A stretch of DNA of 64,000 nucleotides from Amycolatopsis sp. FBCC-B4732 (GCF_023008405.1 NZ_CP095376.1:6738501-6802500), one strand, 5' to 3'; shown: positions 41,336 through 49,245, numbered from the stretch's first letter. A program made the numbers and translations. Notes: a model not told the origin generated them from the letters alone.

Positions 41336-42106
41336 ATGCCCCGTCCGAAACACGTCCCCGCGAGCGATCTCCGCCTCCCGGACGCGCTGCAGCCGGGGCG
41401 GCCGAAGGGCGATCAGCTCCGCGAAATCCTCGAAACCGTCGCGACGGAGGCGGGCCCCGGCCGGCTGATGCCGTCGGAGCGGTTCCTCGCCGAGCACTTC
41501 CAGGTCGCCCGCGGCACCGTGCGCCAGGAGATCAACCGCCTGGTCGCCGACGGCGTCCTGTACCGCCAGCACGGCACCGCGACCTTCACCGCGGATCGCC
41601 AGGCGGCGCACATCGACATGCTGACGTCGTTCACCGAGGACATGAAGGCCCGCGGCGTCGTCCCCAAGACGAAGGTGCTGCACGCCGAGGTGGAGAGCGC
41701 GAACCAGCGCATCGCCGGCCGCCTGAACGTGCCACCGGGCGCGCGGGTCTTCCGGCTGGAGCGGCTCCGGTTCGTCGAAGACGAGCCGTTCGCCGTCGAG
41801 CGCACCAACCTCTCGGTCGACCGCTTCCCCGGCATCGAGCTGTTCGACTGGGAAACCGAATCACTGCACCGCACGATCGAGGAACGCTGGGACGTCCGCG
41901 CCGAGTGGAACGACACGGCGATCTCGGCGGTCCTCCCGAACGCCGGCGACGCGACCCTCCTCGGCATCGAAGCCACCCAGCCGTGCCTGATCATCGAGGG
42001 CACGCTGCACGACCAGAGCGGCGGCGTCATCGAGGCGGGACGGTCGCTGTACCGGGCCGACCGCTACACGGTGTTCACCCAGGCCCGGCGCAGCCACGCT
42101 TCCTGA
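41336..42106 (+). CDS. GntR-family regulator with UTRA domain (HutC/DasR subfamily)
   Basis: A 256-residue regulator. Residues about 15-85 are the GntR winged helix: QLREILETVATEAGPGRLMPSERFLAEHFQVARGTVRQEINRLVADGVLYRQHGTATF. Residues about 95-250 are the UTRA ligand domain, with GARVFRLERLRFVEDEPFAVERTNL and PCLIIEGTLHDQSGGVIEAGRSLYRADRYTVF. DasR and NagR are in this subfamily and sense phosphorylated amino sugars. Two operators of the ACTGGT-N4-ACCAGT type lie ahead of the nearby PTS operon, which makes this its likely regulator. Confidence 0.88.
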   Translation: MPRPKHVPASDLRLPDALQPGRPKGDQLREILETVATEAGPGRLMPSERFLAEHFQVARGTVRQEINRLVADGVLYRQHGTATFTADRQAAHIDMLTSFTEDMKARGVVPKTKVLHAEVESANQRIAGRLNVPPGARVFRLERLRFVEDEPFAVERTNLSVDRFPGIELFDWETESLHRTIEERWDVRAEWNDTAISAVLPNAGDATLLGIEATQPCLIIEGTLHDQSGGVIEAGRSLYRADRYTVFTQARRSHAS

Positions 42107-42115
42107 CCGGCCGGC

Positions 42116-43423
42116 CTAAGCGGGGCTGAGCCGGTGCGCCCGCAGCACCTTCAGGCAGTGCTCCACCAGCACGTCCGCGGCGTCCGGGCCGAACAACGTC
42201 ACGTAAGACTCGTAAATCCCGTTCCGGTGCCCTTCGGCGTCCGGCAGGTACCCCAGGTATCCGTCCGTGTAGCCGATCACCCGCGTGTGCCGGAACGGGC
42301 TCCCCCGCCGGATCCGCAGCCCCAGTGACGCGAACAGCTCGAACGGCGTGTGCAGCCACGCGATGTCCCCCAGTGACACCACGCTGACCGGAACCTCCGC
42401 GCACCCCGTCGGCCGGTCGCTCGCCGCCATCGCCGCGAGCATCGCGCAGCCCTCGTAGCGGGTCTGGGCGATCCGGACCGCCGGGTGGTCCTCGCCGTGG
42501 TGGGCCAGCTCCCGCTGCCACTCGGCCTCGGCCGACTCGCGCAGTTCGACGCTGTCCTCGATGGACGGGACGTCGCGGTAGGGCAGGTGCAGCGACGAGC
42601 GGGTCAGCCGGACCGGACCGCTCGCGCCGATCGCCGACGCCGCCGCCAGGGTGCGGGCGATCGACGTCGCCAGGTGGCCGCCGAGGGTGCGGACCTCGGC
42701 GTGGTCGCGGCCGCGCCGGACGAAACGGGAGCTCGCGTCCCCCGCCGCACCCTGCAGGAACGCCGCCACCGGGCGGCCGATCAGCGCGGCCAGCTCTCTT
42801 CGGGTCGCGCCCGGCCAGTCCGCCGACCAGGCCAGGTTGTCCGGGCCGAGCACGGTCGGGTGGCTGGCGTAGTCGAACAGCAGCGCCGCGGGCGTGCCGT
42901 CGTCGCGGCTCAGTTCGAGCACCCCGAACGACGTGTCGTGCGGCCCGTCCGGCCGGTAGCGGTTGCCGCCGACGGCCTCGGTCGCCCCGTCGTGCCAGCG
43001 CGCCCGGACCCGCGAGCGGCAGGCGTGCAGCCGCAGCGCGGCGCCGGTGACCTTCTCCGCCATCCGGCCGACCAGCCCGGGATCGCGCTCCCCCGGCAGG
43101 CCGGGGTGCAGCGGGCCGGTCCAGCCCTCGGGCCCGGAATGCGTGTGCGACGCGCAGACGAGCACCCGCTCCGGCGCGATGCCGACCGCCGCGCCGACCG
43201 CGTCGGCCAGGGTGCGGGTGAGGCCGGCGTCGACCGCGAGCGCGTCCAGCGTCACCCACACCACACCCGGGTCGTCCTCGGTGGACAGCCAGATCAGCGA
43301 CGCTTCGAGCTCGTCGTGCGTGCCGGTCGCGACGCCGTGCCGGGCCAGGTAGCCGCCGAGCGGGTGCCCGGGCCCCGGGGTGATCCGGACGTCTTGCGCG
43401 GCGAGCAGGAGTGCGGCGGTCAC
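42116..43423 (-). CDS. Neutral/alkaline ceramidase-like hydrolase (N-terminal domain only)
   Basis: A 435-residue protein of the neutral ceramidase N-terminal domain type. It has VRITPGPGHPLGGYLARHG, the metal-site loop CASHTHSGPEG (His93, His95), DYASHPTVLGPDNLAWSADWPG, LQGAAGDASSRF and GYTDGYLGYLP. It lacks the signal peptide and the Ig-like C-terminal domain of secreted ceramidases, so it works in the cytosol. The GTG overlaps the PTS EIIA stop (GTGA). It probably hydrolyses an amide or ester in the sugar imported by this PTS; lipid ceramide is unlikely. Confidence 0.8.
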   Translation of the reverse strand: MTAALLLAAQDVRITPGPGHPLGGYLARHGVATGTHDELEASLIWLSTEDDPGVVWVTLDALAVDAGLTRTLADAVGAAVGIAPERVLVCASHTHSGPEGWTGPLHPGLPGERDPGLVGRMAEKVTGAALRLHACRSRVRARWHDGATEAVGGNRYRPDGPHDTSFGVLELSRDDGTPAALLFDYASHPTVLGPDNLAWSADWPGATRRELAALIGRPVAAFLQGAAGDASSRFVRRGRDHAEVRTLGGHLATSIARTLAAASAIGASGPVRLTRSSLHLPYRDVPSIEDSVELRESAEAEWQRELAHHGEDHPAVRIAQTRYEGCAMLAAMAASDRPTGCAEVPVSVVSLGDIAWLHTPFELFASLGLRIRRGSPFRHTRVIGYTDGYLGYLPDAEGHRNGIYESYVTLFGPDAADVLVEHCLKVLRAHRLSPA

Positions 43424-43809
43424 CAGGTCGATTCCAGGACGTCGACGACGCCGTCGCGGCCGGCAGCGCGGGCCACCCCGGCGAGCTCGGTGACGTCGCC
43501 GGTCGTGTGCAGCAGGACCTCCAGCAGCATCGGCAGGTTCAGCCCGGACACCAGCTGGATGCGCGGGTGCCCGGCGGCGAGCACGCGGACGGCGTTGAAC
43601 GGCGAGCCGCCGTGCAGGTCGGCCAGCACGAGCGCGCCTTCGGCGGCGCCGGCCAGCGCGAGCACCCGGGCGCCGAACTCCTCCGGGCTGTCGCGCGGGC
43701 TCAGCTCGCAGACCTTCAGCCGCGCCTGCGGGCCGAGGATCATTTCGGCGGCCTCGCCGACGCCGGACGGCAGCCGCCCGTGGCCGGCCAGGATGATCGG
43801 GACGGACAT
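43420..43809 (-). CDS. Mannose-class PTS EIIA component
   Basis: A 129-residue EIIA of the mannose/fructose/sorbose family: PIILAGHGRLPSGVGEAAEMILG with phospho-His10, then LADLHGGSPFNAVRVLAA and GLNLPMLLEVL. It takes phosphate from HPr and passes it to EIIB. The ribosome site is inside the gap after the EIICD gene (10 bases). No EI or HPr gene lies in the window. Confidence 0.9.
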   Translation of the reverse strand: MSVPIILAGHGRLPSGVGEAAEMILGPQARLKVCELSPRDSPEEFGARVLALAGAAEGALVLADLHGGSPFNAVRVLAAGHPRIQLVSGLNLPMLLEVLLHTTGDVTELAGVARAAGRDGVVDVLESTW

Positions 43810-43819
43810 GGCTTTCCCC

Positions 43820-45436
43820 CTAACTCTTCGCCGGAGCCGACGGCGCGAACCAGCCGAGCCACCCCAGTGCGACCCCGGCGACGACGACGATGCCGATGAC
43901 CCAGACCGGCCGCAGCCGCATTTTGGCCGTCATGAGGTACACCCCGGCGGTCACCAGCACCGGCAGCAGGAACGGCAGCAGCTCGTCGAGCCGGTCCTGG
44001 ATCGCCACCGACTGGGTCACCGGCTGCCCCTGGACCGTGGTGGTCTGCCGGTAGGTCAGCGTGGTGACGACCTTGACGATCGACGGGATGAACCCGCCGA
44101 GCACGACGAACCCGAGCACGGTCGCCCCCTGCGCGACGCGCGCGAGCGCCCCCGCGGCGAGGTGCCCGGCCAGCCGCTTCCCCTCGCGGTAGGCGAACCC
44201 GAACTGCCAGCGCCGCACCAGCGCGTACGGCACGAGCACCATCACGGCGGCGAACGCGGGGCCGAGCCAGTTGCCCTGCAGCGCCCACGACGCGCCCATG
44301 GTGAAGACGATGCTGTTGTACAGCGCGAAGACGACGGTGTCGCCGATGCCGGCCAGCGGCCCCATCAGCGCGACCTTGGTGCTCGCCGCCGATTTCGGCG
44401 TCCCGGCTTCTTCCAGCGCGACGCTGGAGCCGAGGATCAGCGGGCCGCCGATGAGCACCGAGGTGTTGAAGAACTGCAGGTGCCGCTGCAGGCCGGCGAC
44501 GTAGTCGGCCTTCTCCGGGTAGAGGCGGCGCAGCACCGGTTCCATCGCGTACGCGAACCCGAGCGCCTGCATCCGCTCGTAGTTCCAGGAGATCTGGCTC
44601 GACCAGAAGTAGCGGCGGAACACCCGCCGCAGGTCCTGTTTGGTCAGCCGCGGGTCGACCTCGGCCTCTTCGGCGGGCTCGGGCACGGCGATGGCCGGCT
44701 CGTCGCGCTTGAGCGTCACGAACAGCATCGCGACCGCGACGCCGACTAGCGCGATCCCCAGCACCGGCAGCTTCAGGTAGGCGAACCCGACGAAGCCGAT
44801 CAGCAGCAGGTACCAGTACCGCGACAGCTCCATCATGCCGAGCAGCAGCGCGAAGCCGACCGCCGGCAGCAGCGACCCGGCGAGCGTCATGCCCTGCACG
44901 AACCCGGCCGGGATGCTCGCGGTGATGTCCTTGACCAGGCCGCCGGACGCGGCGAGCGCGGCCAGGAACGTCGGGATCGCGCGCACCGCGACCCACGGGA
45001 CCAGGCTGACCCAGTGGATCGTCGCCAGGCCGCGGGCGTTGCCCTCGGCGGCGTAGGTGTCGGCCCGGTGCACCAGCGCGGTGGTGACCATCTTGCCGAC
45101 CGGGTCGAGCGCCGAGAGCAGGATCGCGGCCGGCAGCCCGACGCCGATCCCGACGGCGACCTGGGCGGACGTCCCGCCGGCGGCGCCCGCGGCCAGCGCG
45201 GTGCCGACGATCGCGCCGGTCTGGTAGTCCGGGATGGTCGCGCCGCCGTAGGTGTAGACGCCGAGCGCGGCGAGCTCGAGCGTGGCGCCGATCATCAGGC
45301 CGAGCAGCGGGTTCCCGGTGATCAGCCCGGCCACCGAGCCGGCGATCAGCGGGCGCTGCGCGTAGATCAGGAACGGGCCGAGCCCGTCGTAGGTGCAGTA
45401 GATCGCCCAGATGGTCAGGGCCAACGCGACGAGCAT
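43820..45436 (-). CDS. Mannose-class PTS EIIC-EIID fusion permease
   Basis: A single 538-residue frame holds both membrane components. Residues 1 to about 250 are EIIC (ManY type): GPFLIYAQRPLIAGSVAGLITGNPLLGLMIGATLELAALGVYTYGGATIPDYQTGAIVGTAL. After an acidic linker (EPAEEAEVDPRLTKQDL), residues about 270-538 are EIID (ManZ type): RRYFWSSQISWNYERMQALGFAYAMEPVL, KVALMGPLAGIGDTVVFALYNSI. EIIC and EIID are normally separate proteins that assemble together. The gene lies 6 bases after the EIIB stop. It forms the sugar channel. Confidence 0.9.
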   Translation of the reverse strand: MLVALALTIWAIYCTYDGLGPFLIYAQRPLIAGSVAGLITGNPLLGLMIGATLELAALGVYTYGGATIPDYQTGAIVGTALAAGAAGGTSAQVAVGIGVGLPAAILLSALDPVGKMVTTALVHRADTYAAEGNARGLATIHWVSLVPWVAVRAIPTFLAALAASGGLVKDITASIPAGFVQGMTLAGSLLPAVGFALLLGMMELSRYWYLLLIGFVGFAYLKLPVLGIALVGVAVAMLFVTLKRDEPAIAVPEPAEEAEVDPRLTKQDLRRVFRRYFWSSQISWNYERMQALGFAYAMEPVLRRLYPEKADYVAGLQRHLQFFNTSVLIGGPLILGSSVALEEAGTPKSAASTKVALMGPLAGIGDTVVFALYNSIVFTMGASWALQGNWLGPAFAAVMVLVPYALVRRWQFGFAYREGKRLAGHLAAGALARVAQGATVLGFVVLGGFIPSIVKVVTTLTYRQTTTVQGQPVTQSVAIQDRLDELLPFLLPVLVTAGVYLMTAKMRLRPVWVIGIVVVAGVALGWLGWFAPSAPAKS

Positions 45437-45442
45437 GCGGGG

Positions 45443-45916
45443 CTAGAGCCCTTTCCGGTCGAGCAGCGGGACGAATTCGGCCGGCTTGTCCTGCGGCATC
45501 AGCTGCGTGACCAGCGGGACCCCGGCGGCGAGCCGGCGGTAGCCGCCCGCCTCGTCCGCGGTGACCGCGATCGAGCGGGTGACCATGGTGTACGCGGTGC
45601 CCGGCCGGGGCGCGACGTTGCCGACGTTGACGACGCCGGGCCGCAGCCCGCCTTCGACGAGGCGGAAGGCGTCTTCGGGGTCTTTCGCGATGATCATGAC
45701 ATCCCCGTCGAGCGGCACGGTGAGCGCCGCGGCCACCGACAGCACGGCGGTGGGCAGGCCGCGCGCGGCTTGCGGGAGCAGCACTTGCTGCAGGTCGTCG
45801 GCGGCGACGTCGTCGTTGCAGACGAGCAGGCGGCGCACGCCCAGTCGGCGGGTCCACGCGACGGTGACCTGCCCGTGGATCAGCCGGTTGTCGATCCGGA
45901 CGTGTGCCCCCGCCAT
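45443..45916 (-). CDS. Mannose-class PTS EIIB component
   Basis: A 157-residue EIIB: HVRIDNRLIHGQVTVAWTRRLGVRRLLVCNDDVAADDLQQVLL with phospho-His14 in the diagnostic RLIHGQV, plus VNVGNVAPRPGT. It is the first gene of the EIIB-EIICD-EIIA-hydrolase operon. GGAGGAGAAAC precedes the ATG. The promoter TTGACA-17-CAGTAT lies just upstream and is overlapped by a GntR-type palindrome. Confidence 0.92.
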   Translation of the reverse strand: MAGAHVRIDNRLIHGQVTVAWTRRLGVRRLLVCNDDVAADDLQQVLLPQAARGLPTAVLSVAAALTVPLDGDVMIIAKDPEDAFRLVEGGLRPGVVNVGNVAPRPGTAYTMVTRSIAVTADEAGGYRRLAAGVPLVTQLMPQDKPAEFVPLLDRKGL

Positions 45917-45942
45917 GTTTCTCCTCCCGGACGGCAGGAGAC

Positions 45943-45971
45943 ATACTGGTTCGTACCAGTATCTGTGTCAA
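45943..45971 (-). promoter_or_regulatory. Promoter of the PTS operon with GntR-type operator in its spacer
   Basis: On the minus strand there is -35 TTGACA (45971-45966), a 17-base spacer and -10 CAGTAT (45948-45943). The perfect palindrome ATACTGGT-TCGT-ACCAGTAT (45943-45962) covers the -10 and most of the spacer. ACTGGT/ACCAGT are the half-sites known for DasR-type regulators. Binding there should repress. Confidence 0.7.
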
Positions 45972-45994
45972 CTGCCGGTGACCGGCCTTCGCGC

Positions 45995-46030
45995 GGCCGA
46001 CGGAAGGACCCCTCAGACCTTCCGTCGGCC
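45995..46030. other. Strong hairpin between the two PTS operators
   Basis: GGCCGACGGAAGG (45995-46007) and CCTTCCGTCGGCC (46018-46030) form a perfect 13-bp stem with a 10-base loop. A transcript from the distal minus-strand promoter near 46087-46114 would carry it in its leader. It may be a terminator or attenuator. Confidence 0.5.
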
Positions 46031-46071
46031 CACGAGCGCGAAGCCTCCCCGTGCGTTACCCGGACCCTCCC

Positions 46072-46114
46072 ATAAAGGTATATACCAGTATGGACGTCCG
46101 TGATCGACTGTCAA
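46072..46114 (-). promoter_or_regulatory. Second minus-strand promoter with a second GntR-type operator
   Basis: TTGACA (minus strand 46114-46109) and CATACT (46092-46087) are 16 bases apart. The palindrome ATAAAGGT-ATAT-ACCAGTAT (46072-46091) has one perfect half-site, the same 20-base architecture as the proximal operator, and overlaps this -10. Confidence 0.5.
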
Positions 46115-46201
46115 GAGCGAAAACGCGAAAATTATTCGACCGGGCGGCCGATCGAAACAGGCGCGGGTGAGCGGTTCACCCGGAGCTGTCCGTTCTTGTC
46201 A

Positions 46202-46248
46202 GTGACACCCCGCCGAGCTCCTCTTATCATTCCCATTGGTCTAGACCG
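46202..46248 (+). promoter_or_regulatory. Promoter of the metzincin-lectin gene with a dre-like site at the transcription start
   Basis: GTGACA (46202-46207), a 17-base spacer and TATCAT (46225-46230) make a good promoter, with a start near 46237. TGGTCTAGACC (46237-46247) then follows, identical to the core of the DasR-responsive element known from Streptomyces chitin and N-acetylglucosamine genes. Confidence 0.6.
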
Positions 46249-46290
46249 CACTTCCTCGTCCCCTGCCGCACCGGGAAAGGCGGAACCCCC

Positions 46291-47547
46291 GTGACCGCGA
46301 GAACCCTGCGCCTCGCCGCGCTCAGCACCGCGCTCCTGTTCGCCACCGCGCTGCCCTCGGCCGCCGCGACCGACGGCACCGAGCAGCTGCCCGGCCACCT
46401 CCGCACGCCGTCGGCTCCGGTCGCGGCGCCGCGCTCGGCCGTCTGCGACGGCGACGGCGTCAGCGGCAAGCGCGTGCAGGCCCTCTACGTCCGCGGGAAC
46501 GGCCAGGCCGACCGGTACGCCCAGTTCGCCGGCCAGTTCCAGACCTTCGCGAGCCAGATCGACGACGCCTTCGCCGAGGCCGCGTCCCGGCTCGGCGGCG
46601 GCGTCCGGCACGTCCGGTACGTGACCGACGCTAGCTGCCGGGCGACCGTCGGGAACGTCGTGATCGCCCAAGGCGACATGGCGACCGTCGACACGATCAC
46701 CAACGCCATCAAGGCCCAGGGCTACAACCGCGCGGACCGCAAGTACGTCGTCTGGTACGACAAGGACGGCTGCGGCCTGGCCTTCGGCAACGGCGGCAAC
46801 GACAGCCCCGGCCCGGGCAACCCGTACAACGCTGGCCCGCACTACGCGACGGTCGGCACCGGCTGCTGGTCGTGGCAGGCGACCGGGCACGAGCTCCTGC
46901 ACACCCTCGGCGCTGTCCAGGGCAGCGCGCCGCACTCGAGCGCCCACGGTCACTGCTGGGACGACGAAGACATCATGTGCTACGACGACGGCGGCCTGCC
47001 GAACCCGCCGGGCGGCCTGGTGAAGGTCTGCCCCGGCGCCCCGGAGAACCAGCTCGACTGCCTGGGCGACGACTACTTCAACACCAACCCGGCGGCCGGC
47101 ACGTACCTGGCGACGCACTGGAACGTCGCGAACAGCGCGTACCTGATCGCGAGCGGCAGCCCCTACCCCGCCGGGACGATCACCGGCCTCGGCGGCAAGT
47201 GCGTCGACGTCAGCGCGTCGAACACCGGCAACGGCACGGCGGTCCAGCTGTGGACGTGCAACGCCACGGCGGCCCAGCGCTGGACGAAGCAGAACGGCAC
47301 GCTCCGCGCGTTCGGCAAGTGCCTCGACGTTTCGAACAGCGGGACGGCCGACGGCACCCTCGTGCAGCTGTGGGACTGCAACGCCACCGGCGCGCAGACG
47401 TGGCAGGCGCGAACCGACGGGACCCTGCTGAACCCGCAGTCGGGCAAGTGCCTCGACGCGACCGGCGGCTCCCCGGCCGACGGCACCCGCCTGCAGATCC
47501 GGACCTGCGCGGCCACCGCGAACCAGCGCTGGCAGGGACCCGCCTGA
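46291..47547 (+). CDS. Secreted metzincin-like protease with ricin-type lectin domain
   Basis: A 418-residue exported protein. The signal peptide ends near residue 26 (AAA). The protease domain (about 50-285) has the zinc motif HELLH (His200, Glu201, His204) followed by TLGAVQGSAPH (His215 as possible third ligand) and DIMCYDD with a candidate Met-turn at Met229. The usual HExxHxxGxxH spacing is stretched. Residues about 295-418 are a ricin B trefoil with three QxW motifs (AQRW, AQTW, NQRW) and disulfide cysteines. The start is GTG. The dre-like promoter site suggests control by amino-sugar availability. Confidence 0.85.
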   Translation: MTARTLRLAALSTALLFATALPSAAATDGTEQLPGHLRTPSAPVAAPRSAVCDGDGVSGKRVQALYVRGNGQADRYAQFAGQFQTFASQIDDAFAEAASRLGGGVRHVRYVTDASCRATVGNVVIAQGDMATVDTITNAIKAQGYNRADRKYVVWYDKDGCGLAFGNGGNDSPGPGNPYNAGPHYATVGTGCWSWQATGHELLHTLGAVQGSAPHSSAHGHCWDDEDIMCYDDGGLPNPPGGLVKVCPGAPENQLDCLGDDYFNTNPAAGTYLATHWNVANSAYLIASGSPYPAGTITGLGGKCVDVSASNTGNGTAVQLWTCNATAAQRWTKQNGTLRAFGKCLDVSNSGTADGTLVQLWDCNATGAQTWQARTDGTLLNPQSGKCLDATGGSPADGTRLQIRTCAATANQRWQGPA

Positions 47548-47621
47548 ACAATTCGGGAGAACCGCGCAACCTGGCCGGGTCACCGTCGTTAACGCATCGT
47601 CTGCATGAGGGAGGGGAAGGC

Positions 47622-48566
47622 ATGCCGGCCGTCACATCGAACATCGTCCCGCTCCGGCACGCCCGGCCGGGTGTGGTGGCGTACGTGAAGACGCCGGCCG
47701 AGTGGTTCGTCGCGAACAGCGGCTGGATCCAGGGCCGCGACGGCGTCGTGCTGATCGACACCTGCGGAACCGAGCAGGCGACCCTGGAACTGGTCCGCGA
47801 CGTGCGCAAGTACGCGGGCGGCCGCGAGCTCACGGTCGCCATCACGCACGCGCACGGCGAGCACCACAACGGTCTCGGCGTCGCCCTGCGCGACGGCGGG
47901 ACGGCGCTGGCCGCGCCGGGCGCGCTCGACCTGGTCAAGGCCGGGCCGCAGACGTACGGCAACGTCTTCACCTACACCGGCTGGGGCAACCTCGAGCCCC
48001 CGGAGCCGGAGTCGGTCCACCCGGTCACCGGCTGGCGCCACGTCGACCTCGGCGACGCGGCGGCGGACGTGGTCGCGGTCCCGGGCGTCGCGCACACGGC
48101 GGGCGACCTGGTGGTCCACGAGCCCCGCTCGGGCACGCTGTTCACCGGCGACCTGGTGGTCATCGGCGACACCCCGGTGGCGGTCCACGGGTCGATCCCG
48201 GGCTGGCTCGACGCGCTCGACTGGCTCCAGGACACGTTCCGCCCCCGCACCCTGGTCCCGGGCCACGGCCCGGTGGCCAACCCGGGCCACACGGCGTTCC
48301 ACGCGATGCGCGTGTACCTGGAGTGGCTGCTGGAGGTGACGGAGCGCCAGACGGACTTCACGAGACTGGCGCGGCAGGCGTCGTTGCGCTGGCCGTCGTG
48401 GCGCAACCCGGAACGCCACATCGGCAACCTGATGCGCGCGTACGCGGATCAGCACGGCCGCAAACTGGACGTGGACCTGGCGATCGACGCGATCCTGGCG
48501 GCGGCGGGCGGGCGGATCGACCTGGACTACCTGCTGGACCGGGAACCGGTCCGCCAGATCTCCTAG
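47622..48566 (+). CDS. Metallo-beta-lactamase-fold hydrolase with altered metal motif
   Basis: A 314-residue MBL-fold protein. The canonical HxHxDH is THAHGEHH here (His76, His78, Glu80, His81), so the metal-2 Asp is replaced by Glu. Other ligands are present: GVAHTAGD, LFTGDLV and the late VPGHGPV. Residues 225-314 form a helical C-terminal extension (YLEWLLEVTERQTDFTRLARQ). GAGGGAGGGGAAGG precedes the ATG. There is no signal peptide. The substrate is unknown. Confidence 0.82.
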   Translation: MPAVTSNIVPLRHARPGVVAYVKTPAEWFVANSGWIQGRDGVVLIDTCGTEQATLELVRDVRKYAGGRELTVAITHAHGEHHNGLGVALRDGGTALAAPGALDLVKAGPQTYGNVFTYTGWGNLEPPEPESVHPVTGWRHVDLGDAAADVVAVPGVAHTAGDLVVHEPRSGTLFTGDLVVIGDTPVAVHGSIPGWLDALDWLQDTFRPRTLVPGHGPVANPGHTAFHAMRVYLEWLLEVTERQTDFTRLARQASLRWPSWRNPERHIGNLMRAYADQHGRKLDVDLAIDAILAAAGGRIDLDYLLDREPVRQIS

Positions 48567-48675
48567 GACCCGCGCCGAGGTGGTCTCCGTCGCGTACACG
48601 TGCCGGAGGCCGCTTTGAGGTTGACAAGAAAAGCGTGGGCCGTGTCGCCGACATCAGGGCGGCATCCTTCGCCAG

Positions 48676-49245
48676 TCAATCAATAAGCATCTCGGCACGA
48701 ACAAGCGCCCTGACCTCGGCACATTTTTTTGCGAGGTTGTCAAGCGCTCCCCTGAAGTCGGATTTCCCCATCGGACGTCCTTCGGCAACCTCCTTTGCTT
48801 GCCACCGTATCGACGACGTGATGTCTTCCGTCTTGGTGAGCATGCTGCTCAGAATTTTTTGCACCTCTGGCGAGCAGATCATCTGAAGTCTAGTTTTCCC
48901 TTCCATCATGGCTTCATAGAGTCGACACAGCTCTCGAGACCGATCCGGAAGTCCGGGCGCCATCTCCGGCAGGTCGACAAACCCCATGATGAGAGCCAGC
49001 TGCCGCCAACTGTAAAACGAATCCAAGAACTGATAGTAGGCGGTCAGCCTCTCCGTTCTCCACTCCTTGAGCGAGTCATGCTTGAGCTGCAGTTTGAACC
49101 GCTCCATTTCGCGCTCATGTCGAATGTCTTCGCGCTCACGCTCCCGATTCCACCGCTTGTCTTCACGCTTACTGGCGATGATTTGCCCACCCCAGCTACC
49201 GGCCAGCGCACCAACGAAACCCAACACAGCGGACCACCAAGTCAT
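48676..49245 (-). CDS. Membrane-anchored coiled-coil protein, unknown, atypical composition
   Basis: A 189-residue protein. Residues 5-24 are a membrane helix (AVLGFVGALAGSWGGQII). A highly charged coiled coil follows (KREDKRWNREREREDIRHEREMERFKLQLKHDSLKEW), then a helical domain. The DNA is clearly poorer in GC than its neighbours, with AT-rich third positions and a run of T near 48725. This suggests recent acquisition. I do not recognise a family. Confidence 0.6.
   Translation of the reverse strand: MTWWSAVLGFVGALAGSWGGQIIASKREDKRWNREREREDIRHEREMERFKLQLKHDSLKEWRTERLTAYYQFLDSFYSWRQLALIMGFVDLPEMAPGLPDRSRELCRLYEAMMEGKTRLQMICSPEVQKILSSMLTKTEDITSSIRWQAKEVAEGRPMGKSDFRGALDNLAKKCAEVRALVRAEMLID

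Noticed and set aside
38099..41683. A 1194-codon open frame on the minus strand opposite the AfsR-like gene
   Set aside because: It is a shadow produced by extreme third-position GC. Its translation is low-complexity Arg/Ala/Gly/Val with no motif, whereas the plus strand encodes a complete SARP-NB-ARC-TPR protein.
45990..46030. A six-codon leader frame (GTG start, TGA stop) overlapping the PTS leader hairpin
   Set aside because: It is too short to tell from chance, and its distance from the GGGGAGG ribosome-like site is long.
48567..48675. Possible tRNA or small RNA in the gap after the MBL gene
   Set aside because: No cloverleaf or strong hairpin could be drawn, and the gap is only about 110 bases.
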